Shown here piece after piece: positions 24,792 to 33,358 of a stretch of DNA of 55,651 nt. Position 1 is the first letter of the stretch; every line of letters begins with the position of its first letter. Location of the stretch: the NCBI GenBank assembly GCA_022824225.1, contig JAJEAH010000018.1:1-55651 (forward strand), read 5' to 3'. The DNA comes from Chloroflexota bacterium (lineage in GTDB: Bacteria; Chloroflexota; UBA11872; VXOZ01). The translations under genes were made by a program, and so were the position numbers. A model generated the notes under the pieces. The model ran no database searches. It saw only the letters and a program-made list of their open reading frames with translations, and was not told where the DNA came from.

Positions 24792-24914
24792 AGATGACGG
24801 GTGTGCACGCGGAACGCGTGGACATGAGGGGTGGACGCATTGCGGACGAGACCGCGCGTCTTTGCTCACCTCATCCGACAGGTCTGCCACTGAATACTAC
24901 GAGGAGCATACGCC

Positions 24915-25616
24915 GTGAGCCAGGTACAAGAGCGAGTTGCCGGTTTGGACATCGACGAGCGTTGGCTGCCGCCTTCGCCCCATCGCGAGAAGATTCTCGA
25001 AAAGGTTGCCGAGGGCCGCGCGCACATCGAGGAATCCGGCCACAATCAACCGCCCCTCGTCTATTTCGAGGACGGCGGCATGATGGAACTGCCCCGGGTC
25101 CGCTGGACCGGCAGAAACCAATTTGAACCCGATACGTCTGAAGCCAGCGTCGTGCGCCAGACCCACTACACCGACGTTTGCGGCAGCTTGGACGAACTAA
25201 AGCGCATCGAGGCGGAAGAACCGGAACGCGTCGGCAGCGAAGCCGCGCACATTACCGAGCTGCTCGACGACATCCAGCACATGATGGAGCGCATGCATCG
25301 TCGCTGGGACGTCTACAAAGAAGCCGCCGACGCGCTGCTGGCCGCGGCCCAGCAGATGCAGGCCATTACCGGACCGGATGTGCCCGGCGGTCTCGCCAAG
25401 CTGGCGGAGATGCGCCAGTTTCTGCTGGAGCGTCCCGACGAGGTCGCCGACAACGTGCCATGGCTGCACAAGACCGCGGAAGAGGTGCGCTCCGTCGCCG
25501 GCAACAACGAGCAAACGCTCTACGCCTACCGCGAAGCCTGGATCGAGGCCGGCGCCCAGTATCTACGCGTGAAGGGCAGCCGGGCCTGGAACGCCGAGAA
25601 CGGGCAAACCGATTGA
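24915..25616 (+). CDS. unrecognised soluble helical protein
   Basis: GTG 24915 with GAGGAG 8 nt upstream gives 233 aa, so it is very likely translated. I do not recognise the family. Residues 1-90 are mixed, with PPLVYFEDGGMMELPRVRWT and HYTDVCGSLDELKRI; residues about 95-215 are predicted mostly helical (HITELLDDIQHMMERMHRRW, ADALLAAAQQMQAI, EVADNVPWLHKTAEEVRSVA). There is no signal peptide, membrane segment or known catalytic motif. It is charged, acidic and probably cytoplasmic. It is a single gene on the plus strand between the GNAT gene and the DUF operon. Confidence 0.6.
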   Translation: MSQVQERVAGLDIDERWLPPSPHREKILEKVAEGRAHIEESGHNQPPLVYFEDGGMMELPRVRWTGRNQFEPDTSEASVVRQTHYTDVCGSLDELKRIEAEEPERVGSEAAHITELLDDIQHMMERMHRRWDVYKEAADALLAAAQQMQAITGPDVPGGLAKLAEMRQFLLERPDEVADNVPWLHKTAEEVRSVAGNNEQTLYAYREAWIEAGAQYLRVKGSRAWNAENGQTD

Positions 25617-25814
25617 CCACCCTTTAGCGCTGTAGTCAACTTGCCTGCAAGTGATGGAGGTGGACCCAGTGTGTGGGATGCTTGGGTACGAGCCTAAACC
25701 GGTTGCGCCATGGCCTATCGCAATGCAGTCAATTAGGGCGCCAGTGTTGTCAATCTATGCTTGCTTTTCTGTATTAGCGCAACAACGGTCCGCGACCGTC
25801 AACAAGGACGCTCG

Positions 25815-26264
25815 ATGGCGAATGTCAGTCTAACGCAAGCCGAAGCGGACGAACTCATCGCGCTGGAGAAGCACAGAGTCGATGCCCGGGAGTGGCTCTA
25901 TCCCCATATGGGTGGGAAGGCCATCATTCCCCTCGCCTCGCGTGATGGACGGGAGAGATTTCACCTGGACCTGTACCGGAGCAGGATCGTCTTCTCAAGG
26001 AGCACTTTTCAGAATCGTGCGCGAGGCGTGGTTGTTCTGGTAAGACTGGACACTGGCGGCCCGCCGCACCGCAACCCCGATTTTACAGAAGTCTCCGCGC
26101 CACACCTTCACATCTATCGAGAAGGTTACGGCGACAAATGGGCAATACCTGTACCTAGGCTGTACTTTGCGAACTTGACAGACACGTGGCGGACACTGCG
26201 CGACTTCATGCAGTTCTGCGCAATAGTGGACCCGCCAAACATTAGGCGAGAGTTGTTTCCATGA
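25815..26264 (+). CDS. DUF6978-like protein, first gene of a three-gene unit
   Basis: ATG 25815 with AAGGA about 6 nt upstream gives 149 aa; the frame extends upstream to 25761 without a ribosome site. It starts [19 protein letters not shown], continues [20 protein letters not shown] and [20 protein letters not shown], and ends with the acidic and aromatic [20 protein letters not shown]. This matches, from memory, the DUF6978 family, which has no assigned activity. Its TGA overlaps the next ATG (ATGA at 26261-26264), so translation is coupled. Soluble, with no membrane or signal segment. Confidence 0.65.
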   Translation: MANVSLTQAEADELIALEKHRVDAREWLYPHMGGKAIIPLASRDGRERFHLDLYRSRIVFSRSTFQNRARGVVVLVRLDTGGPPHRNPDFTEVSAPHLHIYREGYGDKWAIPVPRLYFANLTDTWRTLRDFMQFCAIVDPPNIRRELFP

Positions 26265-27031
26265 CAAACGAAGTGCAAACGCTCTTGGAAGAGTACTGGA
26301 GGTGGCTGAAGGAAAAGACGACACTGCGCCAAGTCAATGGCTGGGTCGAGATTACAACGCCGCACCTGGACCGGCACAATGACTGTCTCCAGATCTATGC
26401 CAAGAGGCACGCGAGCGGATTCACACTCAGTGATGACGGCTACATCCTCGATGATTTGGAAATGTCAGGCTGCGGCATAGACATTTCCAGGCCTTCCAAG
26501 CGCCGCGCCTTACTCGACATGACGCTGGGCGGGTTCGGCGTCAAGCGGAACGGCAACAGACTGGAGGTGACCACCTCACCGGCGGACTTTCCTGTACGCA
26601 AGCACAGCCTCCTGCAGGCTATGCTAGCCGTCAATGACCTCTTCTACTTGGCAACTCCCGTGCCGCGGCTCTTCCGTGAGGAAGTAGTGGCGTGGCTCGA
26701 CAGTGCCGATGTACGCTACACGCCCACGGTCAAGTTCGCGGGAAGAAGCGGCTACGATCACGTTTTCGACTTTGTAATCCCAAAGTCCCGGAATCAGCCA
26801 GAACGGGTCGTCAAGGCAATTAACCAGCCAAACCGCCAGACTATTCAGTCGCTGGTGTTCGCTTGGGGCGACACCAAAGAGAACCGCACACCGGAATCAC
26901 GCGCCTACGCGCTATTGAACGATTCGGAACGGCAGGTAGCTGAAAACGCGATGGCGGCCCTGCGGGAGTACGACGTGTACGGAATCTCTTGGTCCGGTCG
27001 CGATCGCGCGCTGCCTGAACTTGCAGCCTGA
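26261..27031 (+). CDS. DUF1828-DUF1829 two-domain protein
   Basis: A 256-aa protein. The N-terminal part matches DUF1828 (about 8-105: [20 protein letters not shown], then [17 protein letters not shown] and [18 protein letters not shown]). The C-terminal part matches DUF1829 (about 150-245: [31 protein letters not shown]). The pattern HND...SDDGY and D-x-F resembles a nuclease-like alpha/beta core, but that is only an impression. Overlap with the upstream gene and 11 nt to the downstream one mark an operon. Function is not known; toxin or anti-phage effector roles are guesses. Confidence 0.7.
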   Translation: MTNEVQTLLEEYWRWLKEKTTLRQVNGWVEITTPHLDRHNDCLQIYAKRHASGFTLSDDGYILDDLEMSGCGIDISRPSKRRALLDMTLGGFGVKRNGNRLEVTTSPADFPVRKHSLLQAMLAVNDLFYLATPVPRLFREEVVAWLDSADVRYTPTVKFAGRSGYDHVFDFVIPKSRNQPERVVKAINQPNRQTIQSLVFAWGDTKENRTPESRAYALLNDSERQVAENAMAALREYDVYGISWSGRDRALPELAA

Positions 27032-27042
27032 GGGAGGCGGCG

Positions 27043-27285
27043 ATGCTCCGAGAACATGATCAAGTCGTTCTGACCGCATCCGTTTTGGGCGATGGCAATG
27101 AAGTGCTCCAGCCGGGAGACGCCGGCACGATCATCCACGTCCACCCTGAAGGACGCGCCCTTGTCGTCGAATTCCTGTCCTTGGACGGGGAGACCGTCGC
27201 CATTGCCACGGTGCTGCCTTCCCAGATACGCCCCGCGACCGGCGCAGACCTCACTCACGCTCGAATAGTGAAAGCCGCCGCCTAG
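27043..27285 (+). CDS. DUF4926-like small beta-barrel protein
   Basis: ATG 27043, with GGGAGG 5 nt upstream, gives 80 aa. The sequence DQVVLTASVLGDGNEVLQPG, DAGTIIHVHPEGRALVVEFL and LPSQIRP has the SH3-like barrel of the DUF4926 family: opening DxV.L, central GDxGTI, VEF, and a closing hydrophobic strand. DUF4926 genes commonly sit beside putative toxin or nuclease genes. Here it is the third gene of the unit, 11 nt after the DUF1828-1829 stop. Confidence 0.7.
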   Translation: MLREHDQVVLTASVLGDGNEVLQPGDAGTIIHVHPEGRALVVEFLSLDGETVAIATVLPSQIRPATGADLTHARIVKAAA

Positions 27286-27362
27286 AAAACGAACGACTTT
27301 CCGCAGCGGTGGGGCCGTTCCCAAAGCCGGCCGCTGCGCGGCGGCACGCGGCTATCGAGAAA

Positions 27363-28040
27363 CTACCCGGAGTCGGTTTTCGGCAGGTGCGGTATCAGCC
27401 AGGCCAGGAACGCGTCGGTGCTGCGCGACTGGATCGTGATCTTACCGGGTCCGGTCAGTTCTACCACCAGACCCTCGCCGCTGAAGAAGGTGGACTTCAG
27501 CCCGCCCACGCGGCGCACGTTATACCCCACGCCCTCGGCGAACGAGACCATGTGGCCGGTATCCACGGTGTACGATTGCCCCGCATCCAGCATGATTTCG
27601 TGGATCGCACCGTAGCTGGAGAGGAACACCGTGCCGCTGCCGCTTATCTTGAGCAGAAAGAACCCCTCGCCTGAGAAGAACGTCTTGGCGCCGCCCCACG
27701 ACGTATCCACGTCGATGCCGGGGGTGGACGCAATGTAGGCCCCGGACTGGGCAAAGACGGTCTCGTTGTTGAGGTCCACCGCATAGATGTCGCCGGGCAA
27801 GCTGGGCGCGAAGTTGACCTCGCCGTCCTGTGCGGCGCTAAACGTGTTCATGAAGAACGACTCGCCCCCCAGCACGCGCCGCTTGAGGCCGCCCAGCAGA
27901 CCGCCGCGCATGCTGGTCTCGATCTCGATGCCGCTGGACATGCTCACCATGGCGCCGGCCTCGGCGCTCACGCTGTCTCCGGCGGCCAATTGCAGGTTGA
28001 GCAGGGCGTAAGACCCCCGGTAGAGAACGTCGTACTGCAT
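27363..28040 (-). CDS. AIM24 / TIGR00266 family protein
   Basis: ATG 28040 (GGAA site 5 nt upstream) gives 225 aa. It is glycine-rich and all-beta: LAAGDSVSAEAGAMVSMSSG, RGGLLGGLKRRVLGGESFFM, SGAYIASTPGIDVDTSWGGA, FFSGEGFFLLKISGSGTVFL. These match the AIM24/TIGR00266 family, whose beta-helix-like fold is conserved from bacteria to mitochondria. Its biochemical role in bacteria is unknown. It is a single gene, convergent with the DUF operon. Confidence 0.9.
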   Translation of the reverse strand: MQYDVLYRGSYALLNLQLAAGDSVSAEAGAMVSMSSGIEIETSMRGGLLGGLKRRVLGGESFFMNTFSAAQDGEVNFAPSLPGDIYAVDLNNETVFAQSGAYIASTPGIDVDTSWGGAKTFFSGEGFFLLKISGSGTVFLSSYGAIHEIMLDAGQSYTVDTGHMVSFAEGVGYNVRRVGGLKSTFFSGEGLVVELTGPGKITIQSRSTDAFLAWLIPHLPKTDSG

Positions 28041-28238
28041 GAACTTCCTTTCTGCACTAGCAGACAACTACCACACGCAATAGTGTCTCAGACAATTGTA
28101 TCGCGGCGTTGACATTCCCAGGCGCCGCATTCCATTGCCGCCGCTCCGCGCCGCGCGCAGGGCCTCGCGCCCTACCACAGCGGCGGCGGGGTGAACATCA
28201 CGTTGCCCCAACGGACCGGAACCCCGGCGTCGCGTCTC

Positions 28239-29090
28239 TTACCGCACGTCCTGAGCCAGCGCCACCAGGTCTATTCCCGGAATATCGGTGCTGAGCACGT
28301 AGATGCGGTCATCCGCCACCCAAACGAGCATACGTTGGTCTTCGTCCTCATCGGCAAGCTGGATCCCGGTAGCGGAGCCGATCTGCACCTCCTGCGACAT
28401 GCCTTCCACGATGGGCAGAACCAACGTGCTCTCCCAGTCATCGATGGCTTCCAGTTGCGCCGCCAAGTCCGGCGGCAGAATGGCGAGTTCCAGCAGTCCG
28501 GCGCGGATGGCGTCCATGTCCACGCCTTCCGGCGCGGAGAGCGTGGGACTGGTCGTCTGCATCAGCCGCACGGCCTGTTCGGGATTGTCCTTCGCCGTGT
28601 AGGCAAGCACACCGACCACGGGCATGGTCACGCGGAAGACCGCTCCTTCCAGGTTGTCGGGAAAGATGGCGCCGTCGCCGCCCAGCGCCCACACGTAATT
28701 GCGGGCGGCCGGCAGGTTGATCGTGAACGTCGCTTCACCGGCTTCGCTGACCATGACCTGGGGTTCAGCCTCGACGTAATCCGGCGCTTCAGCCAGCTTC
28801 GCCAACGTGAAGCCGAGGGCTTCTTCCGCCTCGGCCAGCGTCACCTCACGCGGCTCATCGTCTTCGTCGAACGGCTCTTCCTGCCACTCGATAAGGTCTT
28901 CATCCGGTTCCGGCAAGGAATCCAAGAACTCTTGCGTAAGCTGGATGGTCTGGGTGTCTTGCACCCGGAAGAGATTGAGGGCCTGTTGGCCCGCGTCGCG
29001 CACCGACGCGAAGATGATGAGGACCAAGACCACAACACCCACCGCCAACGCGCCAATGCCTAGCCACTGTCGTCCCGTCAGTGCCCCCAT
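28239..29090 (-). CDS. membrane-anchored extracytoplasmic protein, function unknown
   Basis: ATG 29090 with AGGAGG 8 nt upstream gives 283 aa. One N-terminal membrane segment (about 9-27: LGIGALAVGVVVLVLIIFAS) has no cleavage site. An acidic linker (DSLPEPDEDLIEWQEEPFDE, about 53-72) precedes a domain about 80-283 containing EALGFTLAKLAEAPDYVEAE, then AARNYVWALGGDGAIFPDNL and VGVLAYTAKDNPEQAVRLMQ. The EALGF...P motif and final strand recall DUF4367-type sigma-regulator sensor domains, a weak call. No sigma factor adjoins it. Confidence 0.6.
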   Translation of the reverse strand: MGALTGRQWLGIGALAVGVVVLVLIIFASVRDAGQQALNLFRVQDTQTIQLTQEFLDSLPEPDEDLIEWQEEPFDEDDEPREVTLAEAEEALGFTLAKLAEAPDYVEAEPQVMVSEAGEATFTINLPAARNYVWALGGDGAIFPDNLEGAVFRVTMPVVGVLAYTAKDNPEQAVRLMQTTSPTLSAPEGVDMDAIRAGLLELAILPPDLAAQLEAIDDWESTLVLPIVEGMSQEVQIGSATGIQLADEDEDQRMLVWVADDRIYVLSTDIPGIDLVALAQDVR

Positions 29091-29486
29091 CGCGAACGCC
29101 TCCTCGCAAGTCGTGTCAAATCTCGCCCGCCAAACCGGCGCGCCGCGGCCCTGCCACGTGGCGTAAGCGCACGCGGCGCAGCGCAACCGTCCTTCATTCT
29201 ACCGGCGGCAACTGAGACGCGCCTAAGAAAACCCCCGCAACCGCCCCGATTTCGCGCTCTCGGCCCTTGACTATGGGACGCCTCGCACTTGAGCGCCCGG
29301 CCTGCCGACAGCCTGCGCGCCGCTCCTCCGGGCTTTGGCCGCGCGGCGCTTCTAAATTCCAGTATACCTTGACCGGCCCTGAACGGTATGATACGAAACT
29401 AGTAGACGCACGTGACCGCACGCGCCGCCGGGCGCATATTCCGGGCACGTCTCCCGCCGGAGCGTAAGGCAGAAAAGGCAAACACT
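29091..29486. other. 396-bp divergent region before the ABC exporter
   Basis: No gene seen. TTGACC at about 29370 and TATGAT at 29388-29393 are present, but the 12-nt spacing is too short for a standard promoter. The ABC gene's own frame is open back to 29412. Confidence 0.4.
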
Positions 29487-30422
29487 TTGGCCACCGAACC
29501 AGCAATCGAAACTCACGGCTTGACCAAATTCTATGGCAAGACCCGCGGCGTCGAGAATCTGGACCTCAGCGTACATCGGGGCGAAATCTACGGCTTCGTC
29601 GGTCCGAACGGCGCGGGCAAGACCACCACGGTCCGCCTGTTGCTCGACCTCATCCGTCCCACCGGCGGCTCGGCGAAAGTCCTCGGCATGGACGTGGCGC
29701 GGCAGTCCACGGCTATCCGCGCCCGCGTTGGCTTCCTGCCCGGCGAACTGCGCATGTACGAAAGTCTGACGGGTCGGCAACTGCTGCGCTTCTTCGGCTC
29801 CGTGCGCGGTGTGACCGATATGTCGTATGTGGATGAATTGGCCGAGCGCCTGAGCGCGGAGCTCGACCGGCGGATCGGCACGCTCTCCCGGGGCAATAAA
29901 CAGAAGATCGGCGTGCTGCAGGCCCTCATGCACCGGCCCGATTTGGTCTTGTTCGACGAAGCCACCAGCGGCCTCGATCCGCTGATGCAGCAAGAACTCT
30001 ACGCCATCTTGGACGAATACCGCGGTCAGGGCGGCACGGTCTTCTTCTCCAGTCACTACCTCAACGAGGTGGAACGCATCTGCGACCGGGTGGGTGTGAT
30101 TCGCGCGGGCACGCTGATTCTGAGCGACACGTTGGAGTCGCTCCAAGAGAAGCACGTGCGGCGGCTGCGCTTGGAGTTCGCGGAGCCCCCGCCGCCTGAT
30201 TTGTTCGCCGGCCTGGCAGGCGTGCAGAAGGAATACCAAGACGGCACAACCGTTCAGGCGCTCATCCAAGGCAATTTGGCCGCCGCGCTCCAGGAGGCGG
30301 CGCGCCATACCGTGGTGGATATAGAGTACGAAGAACGACGCCTGGAAGACATCTTCCTCCAGTATTACGACACCCGCGAGGAGAGCCATGCTGCGGAACC
30401 TGCTGCTCAAGACTCTGCGTGA
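29487..30422 (+). CDS. ABC-2 type transporter, ATP-binding subunit
   Basis: TTG 29487, with AAAAGG upstream, gives 311 aa; GTG 29412 is an alternative start 25 codons upstream. Motifs: Walker A GPNGAGKTT (about 40-48), Q-loop region GFLPGELRMYESLTG, signature LSRGNKQK (LSGGQ variant), Walker B LVLFDEATSGLD and the switch histidine in FFSSHYLNEVERICD. It powers export by the adjacent permease, which overlaps its 3' end by 35 nt. This is the DrrA/YhaQ-like group; cargo (drug, lipid or antimicrobial) is unknown. Confidence 0.92.
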   Translation: MATEPAIETHGLTKFYGKTRGVENLDLSVHRGEIYGFVGPNGAGKTTTVRLLLDLIRPTGGSAKVLGMDVARQSTAIRARVGFLPGELRMYESLTGRQLLRFFGSVRGVTDMSYVDELAERLSAELDRRIGTLSRGNKQKIGVLQALMHRPDLVLFDEATSGLDPLMQQELYAILDEYRGQGGTVFFSSHYLNEVERICDRVGVIRAGTLILSDTLESLQEKHVRRLRLEFAEPPPPDLFAGLAGVQKEYQDGTTVQALIQGNLAAALQEAARHTVVDIEYEERRLEDIFLQYYDTREESHAAEPAAQDSA

Positions 30423-31191
30423 CCAACGCATCCCCATTCTGGCCTACGGGCTCGGCCTCGGCGCGTTGGCGCTCTTGGTGATCTCAATCTATCCCAGTTT
30501 TGCCGAAGGCGGCGCTGAGTTGGAAGAGGTCATGGAAAACCTGCCGGAATCGTATAAGGCCTTCACCGGGGGTGTGCTCTCCCTGACCGAATTCGACGGC
30601 TATCTCGTGTCGCAGTTCCTCATCGTCTTGCCGCTCGTGTTGGCCATCTTTGCCATCATCGAGGGCACCGGCGCGCTGCGCGGCGAAGAAGAGCGGGGCA
30701 CCATGGATACGCTCCTTTCGCTTCCCATCTCGCGCACACAGGTGGTCATCCACAAAGCCGCCGCCACGCTGCTCAGCATCGTGTTGGTCTTGGCCATCGT
30801 CGGTGTGGTGCTCATGTTGAGCGCGGCGCTCGTGGAAGGCGCCGAGCTTGCACCCGCAAACCTTGCCTTGGTGCTACTCAGCGCGTTTGGCATGGGGGCG
30901 TTCTTCTACTGCTTTGCGCTCTTCCTTTCCGCCGTGCTGCCGTCTCGCCGCCTGGCCGGCGTGCTGGGGGCCGCGGTTACGGTGGGCGCCTACTTCTTCG
31001 ACGCATTTACGGACATCGTGGACGGCCTCTATGCCTACCGCGTGGTGGGACCGTTCAACTATTTCAATCCCCTGCCTATACTGCGCGACGACCTCATGCT
31101 CACCGACCCCGCCGTGTTGCTGGGCGTCAGCGTGGTCCTGCTGCTGGCGGCGCTGTTCATCTTCCAACGCCGGGACATTGCCGGCATTTGA
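30388..31191 (+). CDS. ABC-2 type transporter permease subunit
   Basis: A 267-aa integral membrane protein with six hydrophobic segments, the first at about 17-34 (ILAYGLGLGALALLVISIYP), then about 75-94, 117-138, 150-172, 183-203 and 240-258. GTGALRGEEERGTMDTLLSL at about 92-111 is the cytoplasmic coupling helix typical of ABC-2 permeases. It starts inside the ATPase gene and forms an exporter with it. Confidence 0.9.
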   Translation: MLRNLLLKTLRDQRIPILAYGLGLGALALLVISIYPSFAEGGAELEEVMENLPESYKAFTGGVLSLTEFDGYLVSQFLIVLPLVLAIFAIIEGTGALRGEEERGTMDTLLSLPISRTQVVIHKAAATLLSIVLVLAIVGVVLMLSAALVEGAELAPANLALVLLSAFGMGAFFYCFALFLSAVLPSRRLAGVLGAAVTVGAYFFDAFTDIVDGLYAYRVVGPFNYFNPLPILRDDLMLTDPAVLLGVSVVLLLAALFIFQRRDIAGI

Positions 31192-31495
31192 GGCCTGCTG
31201 ACAACAGAACGGCCGTCGCCTTTTCACCGGCTAGGCGGTTCAATGGCCGCTGACGAGTAAGCGGCCCGCGGCGCGCGCACGCAGGCCGGATTACAGTTCT
31301 CTCTATTTGGCCGCCTATTCTCCGGCTGTTGTTCTCAGTCACGCACGAGCGCGCACGGCAGCGCGACCTTAACACACCGTCCACCCCGATCAGACCGGTT
31401 GTCACACGTGAGCGGAGATTGAGTATACTAGGAATAAGCGCAATCACGAGTTCCCTCCACGCACAACGACTTTCACCCCGGCAGGAAAAGGTTCC
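31192..31495. other. 304-bp gap before grpE with a possible promoter
   Basis: TTGTCA (31399-31404), a 19-nt spacer and TATACT (31424-31429) could start the grpE operon near 31436. I see no CIRCE element (TTAGCACTC-N9-GAGTGCTAA), so HrcA control is not supported here. Nothing else found. Confidence 0.5.
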
Positions 31496-32215
31496 ATGGC
31501 GTCAAATAAGTCCCCGAGTGAAGAGCAAACCCCCAACGCGTCCGACCCATCCACAGACAAAGCGGAGAGCGCGGCAGCAGGCGAAAGCCGAGACGACGGC
31601 GACTCTGCCGGCGGCGACCCCGGGCAAGAGGAGCGCGAGGCGCTCACAGCCGAAGTTGCCAAACTCCAGGAAACGCTGGCCGGCAAAGACGAAGAACTAC
31701 AGAGCGTGCGCGAGGGCCTGGCCCGGGCCCGCGCCGACTTTGCGAATTTCCGCCGGCGCACCCAACAGGAGCAGGAAGAACAGGCCAAATTCGCCACCGC
31801 GCTCCTGGTGGCGGAATTCTTGCCCATCCTCGATAATTTCGAGCGGGCGCTGGAAACCATACCCCAGGAATTGCGGTTCTTCTCGTGGCTGCAAGGGGTT
31901 GACCTGGTGCATCAGATGGCGCGCAACGTGCTGGAGAAACGCGGCCTGGAGCCCATCGACACCCATGAGCAGCCGTTCGATCCCAATTTCCACGAAGTAG
32001 TGCTGCGCGAGGGCGAAGACGACGGCGGCGAGGCGGTGGTGCTGGAAGAGATGCAGCGCGGCTATATGATGCACGGCCGGGTGCTCCGGCCCAGTCTCGT
32101 AAAGGTGGGGCCGCCACCGCCGGCTGAGGATGCAGCCGACGAACCGGCAGACGCGGAGGCGGAGTCCGCGCCCGCAACCGAACCAGACCCCGCGCCCGAC
32201 GCCGAGCAGTCGTAG
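31496..32215 (+). CDS. grpE: nucleotide exchange factor GrpE
   Basis: 239 aa; ATG 31496 with AGGAAAAGG upstream. Residues 1-40 are disordered and acidic. A long coiled-coil helix follows (EREALTAEVAKLQETLAGKD, then LARARADFANFRRRTQQEQE), then the head domain (LLVAEFLPILDNFERALETI; FDPNFHEVVLREG; GYMMHGRVLRPSLVKVG), which matches GrpE. The C-terminus is an unusual Pro/Ala/Glu-rich tail of about 35 residues. It releases ADP from DnaK and may sense heat. No dnaK lies beside it; the next gene is dnaJ, 24 nt away. Confidence 0.95.
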   Translation: MASNKSPSEEQTPNASDPSTDKAESAAAGESRDDGDSAGGDPGQEEREALTAEVAKLQETLAGKDEELQSVREGLARARADFANFRRRTQQEQEEQAKFATALLVAEFLPILDNFERALETIPQELRFFSWLQGVDLVHQMARNVLEKRGLEPIDTHEQPFDPNFHEVVLREGEDDGGEAVVLEEMQRGYMMHGRVLRPSLVKVGPPPPAEDAADEPADAEAESAPATEPDPAPDAEQS

Positions 32216-32239
32216 GATTACCTGATTGATTAGGCAGCT

Positions 32240-33358
32240 ATGAGCACAAAAGCCGACTATTACGCAACGCTCGGTGTAGACCGCAAGGCATCGGAAGCGG
32301 AGATCAAGCAGGCCTTCCGCAACCTGGCGCGCAAGTACCATCCGGACGTCAATAAAGACGCCGACGCCGAGGCCCGCTTCAAAGAGATCAACGAGGCCTA
32401 CGAGACCCTGCGCGACCCGCAGAAGCGCCGGGCCTACGATCTGTTCGGCCAGACCAACGGCCGGTCGCGGGGCTATTCACGCGGGGTCGATCCGGCGGAC
32501 ATGGGCGGCATTGGGGACATCTTCGAGGCGTTCTTCGGCGCGGGGGCGCGGCCTTCCGCCCGCACCGGACCGGAAACCGGCGCCGACCTGCGCATGGACC
32601 TTACGCTGGAATTCGCCGAAGCCGTGTTCGGCGCGGACAAAGACATCGAGGTCACGCGGCTGGAAGCCTGCCCCGATTGCTCCGGCAGCGGCGCCGAAGC
32701 CGGCAGCAAGATTACGACCTGCCCGGCGTGCAAAGGCCAGGGCCAGGTGCGGCGCATGCAGTCCAACTTCTTCGGCCAGTTCACTACGGTGGCCACGTGC
32801 TCGCGCTGCGGGGGCGAGGGCCGCGTGCCCACGGTGCGCTGCGGCACGTGCACCGGCAGCGGCCGCACCAAGCAGCAGCGCACCATTTCGGTCAAAGTGC
32901 CGGCCGGCGTGGATTCAGGCCTGCGCATCCGCCTGGGCGGTCAGGGAGAAGCCGGCCCCCGGGGCGGTCCGCGCGGCGACCTCTACGTCTTCGTTAACGT
33001 GCAGCCGGACGAGCGCTTCGAGCGGGAAGACGACGACATCCACACTGACTACTACATCAACTTTGCCCAGGCCGCCATGGGCGATACGGTCCGGGTGCCA
33101 ACGCTGGAAGGCGACGAGACCGTGGAAATCCCGGCCGGTACCCAATCGGGCGCCATCTTTACGCTGCGGCGGCGCGGCGTACCCCATTTGGAAGGCGCCG
33201 GCCGCGGCGATCAGCACGTGCACGTCCACGTGGACGTGCCGAAACGGCTCTCCTCCCAGCAGAAGGAACTGCTGCGCGAGTTGTCCGCGACGTTCGGCGA
33301 CGCCAGTCCGGAAGGCGACAAAGGCTTCTTCGATAAGATGAAGGACGCGCTGGGGTGA
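32240..33358 (+). CDS. dnaJ: chaperone DnaJ
   Basis: 372 aa. Domains: J-domain (about 5-70) with KYHPDVN (the HPD motif); a Gly-rich linker with few glycines (GRSRGYSRGVDPADMGGIGD); then the zinc-binding region with four CxxCxGxG repeats (CPDCSGSG, CPACKGQG, CSRCGGEG, CGTCTGSG); then the C-terminal substrate and dimer domains, with RRRGVPHLEGAGRGDQHVHV. It stimulates DnaK ATPase. Its TGA overlaps the next gene's GTG. Confidence 0.96.
   Translation: MSTKADYYATLGVDRKASEAEIKQAFRNLARKYHPDVNKDADAEARFKEINEAYETLRDPQKRRAYDLFGQTNGRSRGYSRGVDPADMGGIGDIFEAFFGAGARPSARTGPETGADLRMDLTLEFAEAVFGADKDIEVTRLEACPDCSGSGAEAGSKITTCPACKGQGQVRRMQSNFFGQFTTVATCSRCGGEGRVPTVRCGTCTGSGRTKQQRTISVKVPAGVDSGLRIRLGGQGEAGPRGGPRGDLYVFVNVQPDERFEREDDDIHTDYYINFAQAAMGDTVRVPTLEGDETVEIPAGTQSGAIFTLRRRGVPHLEGAGRGDQHVHVHVDVPKRLSSQQKELLRELSATFGDASPEGDKGFFDKMKDALG

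Noticed and set aside
31192-31495. CIRCE element or HrcA operator before grpE
   Set aside because: No TTAGCACTC-N9-GAGTGCTAA match in the gap.
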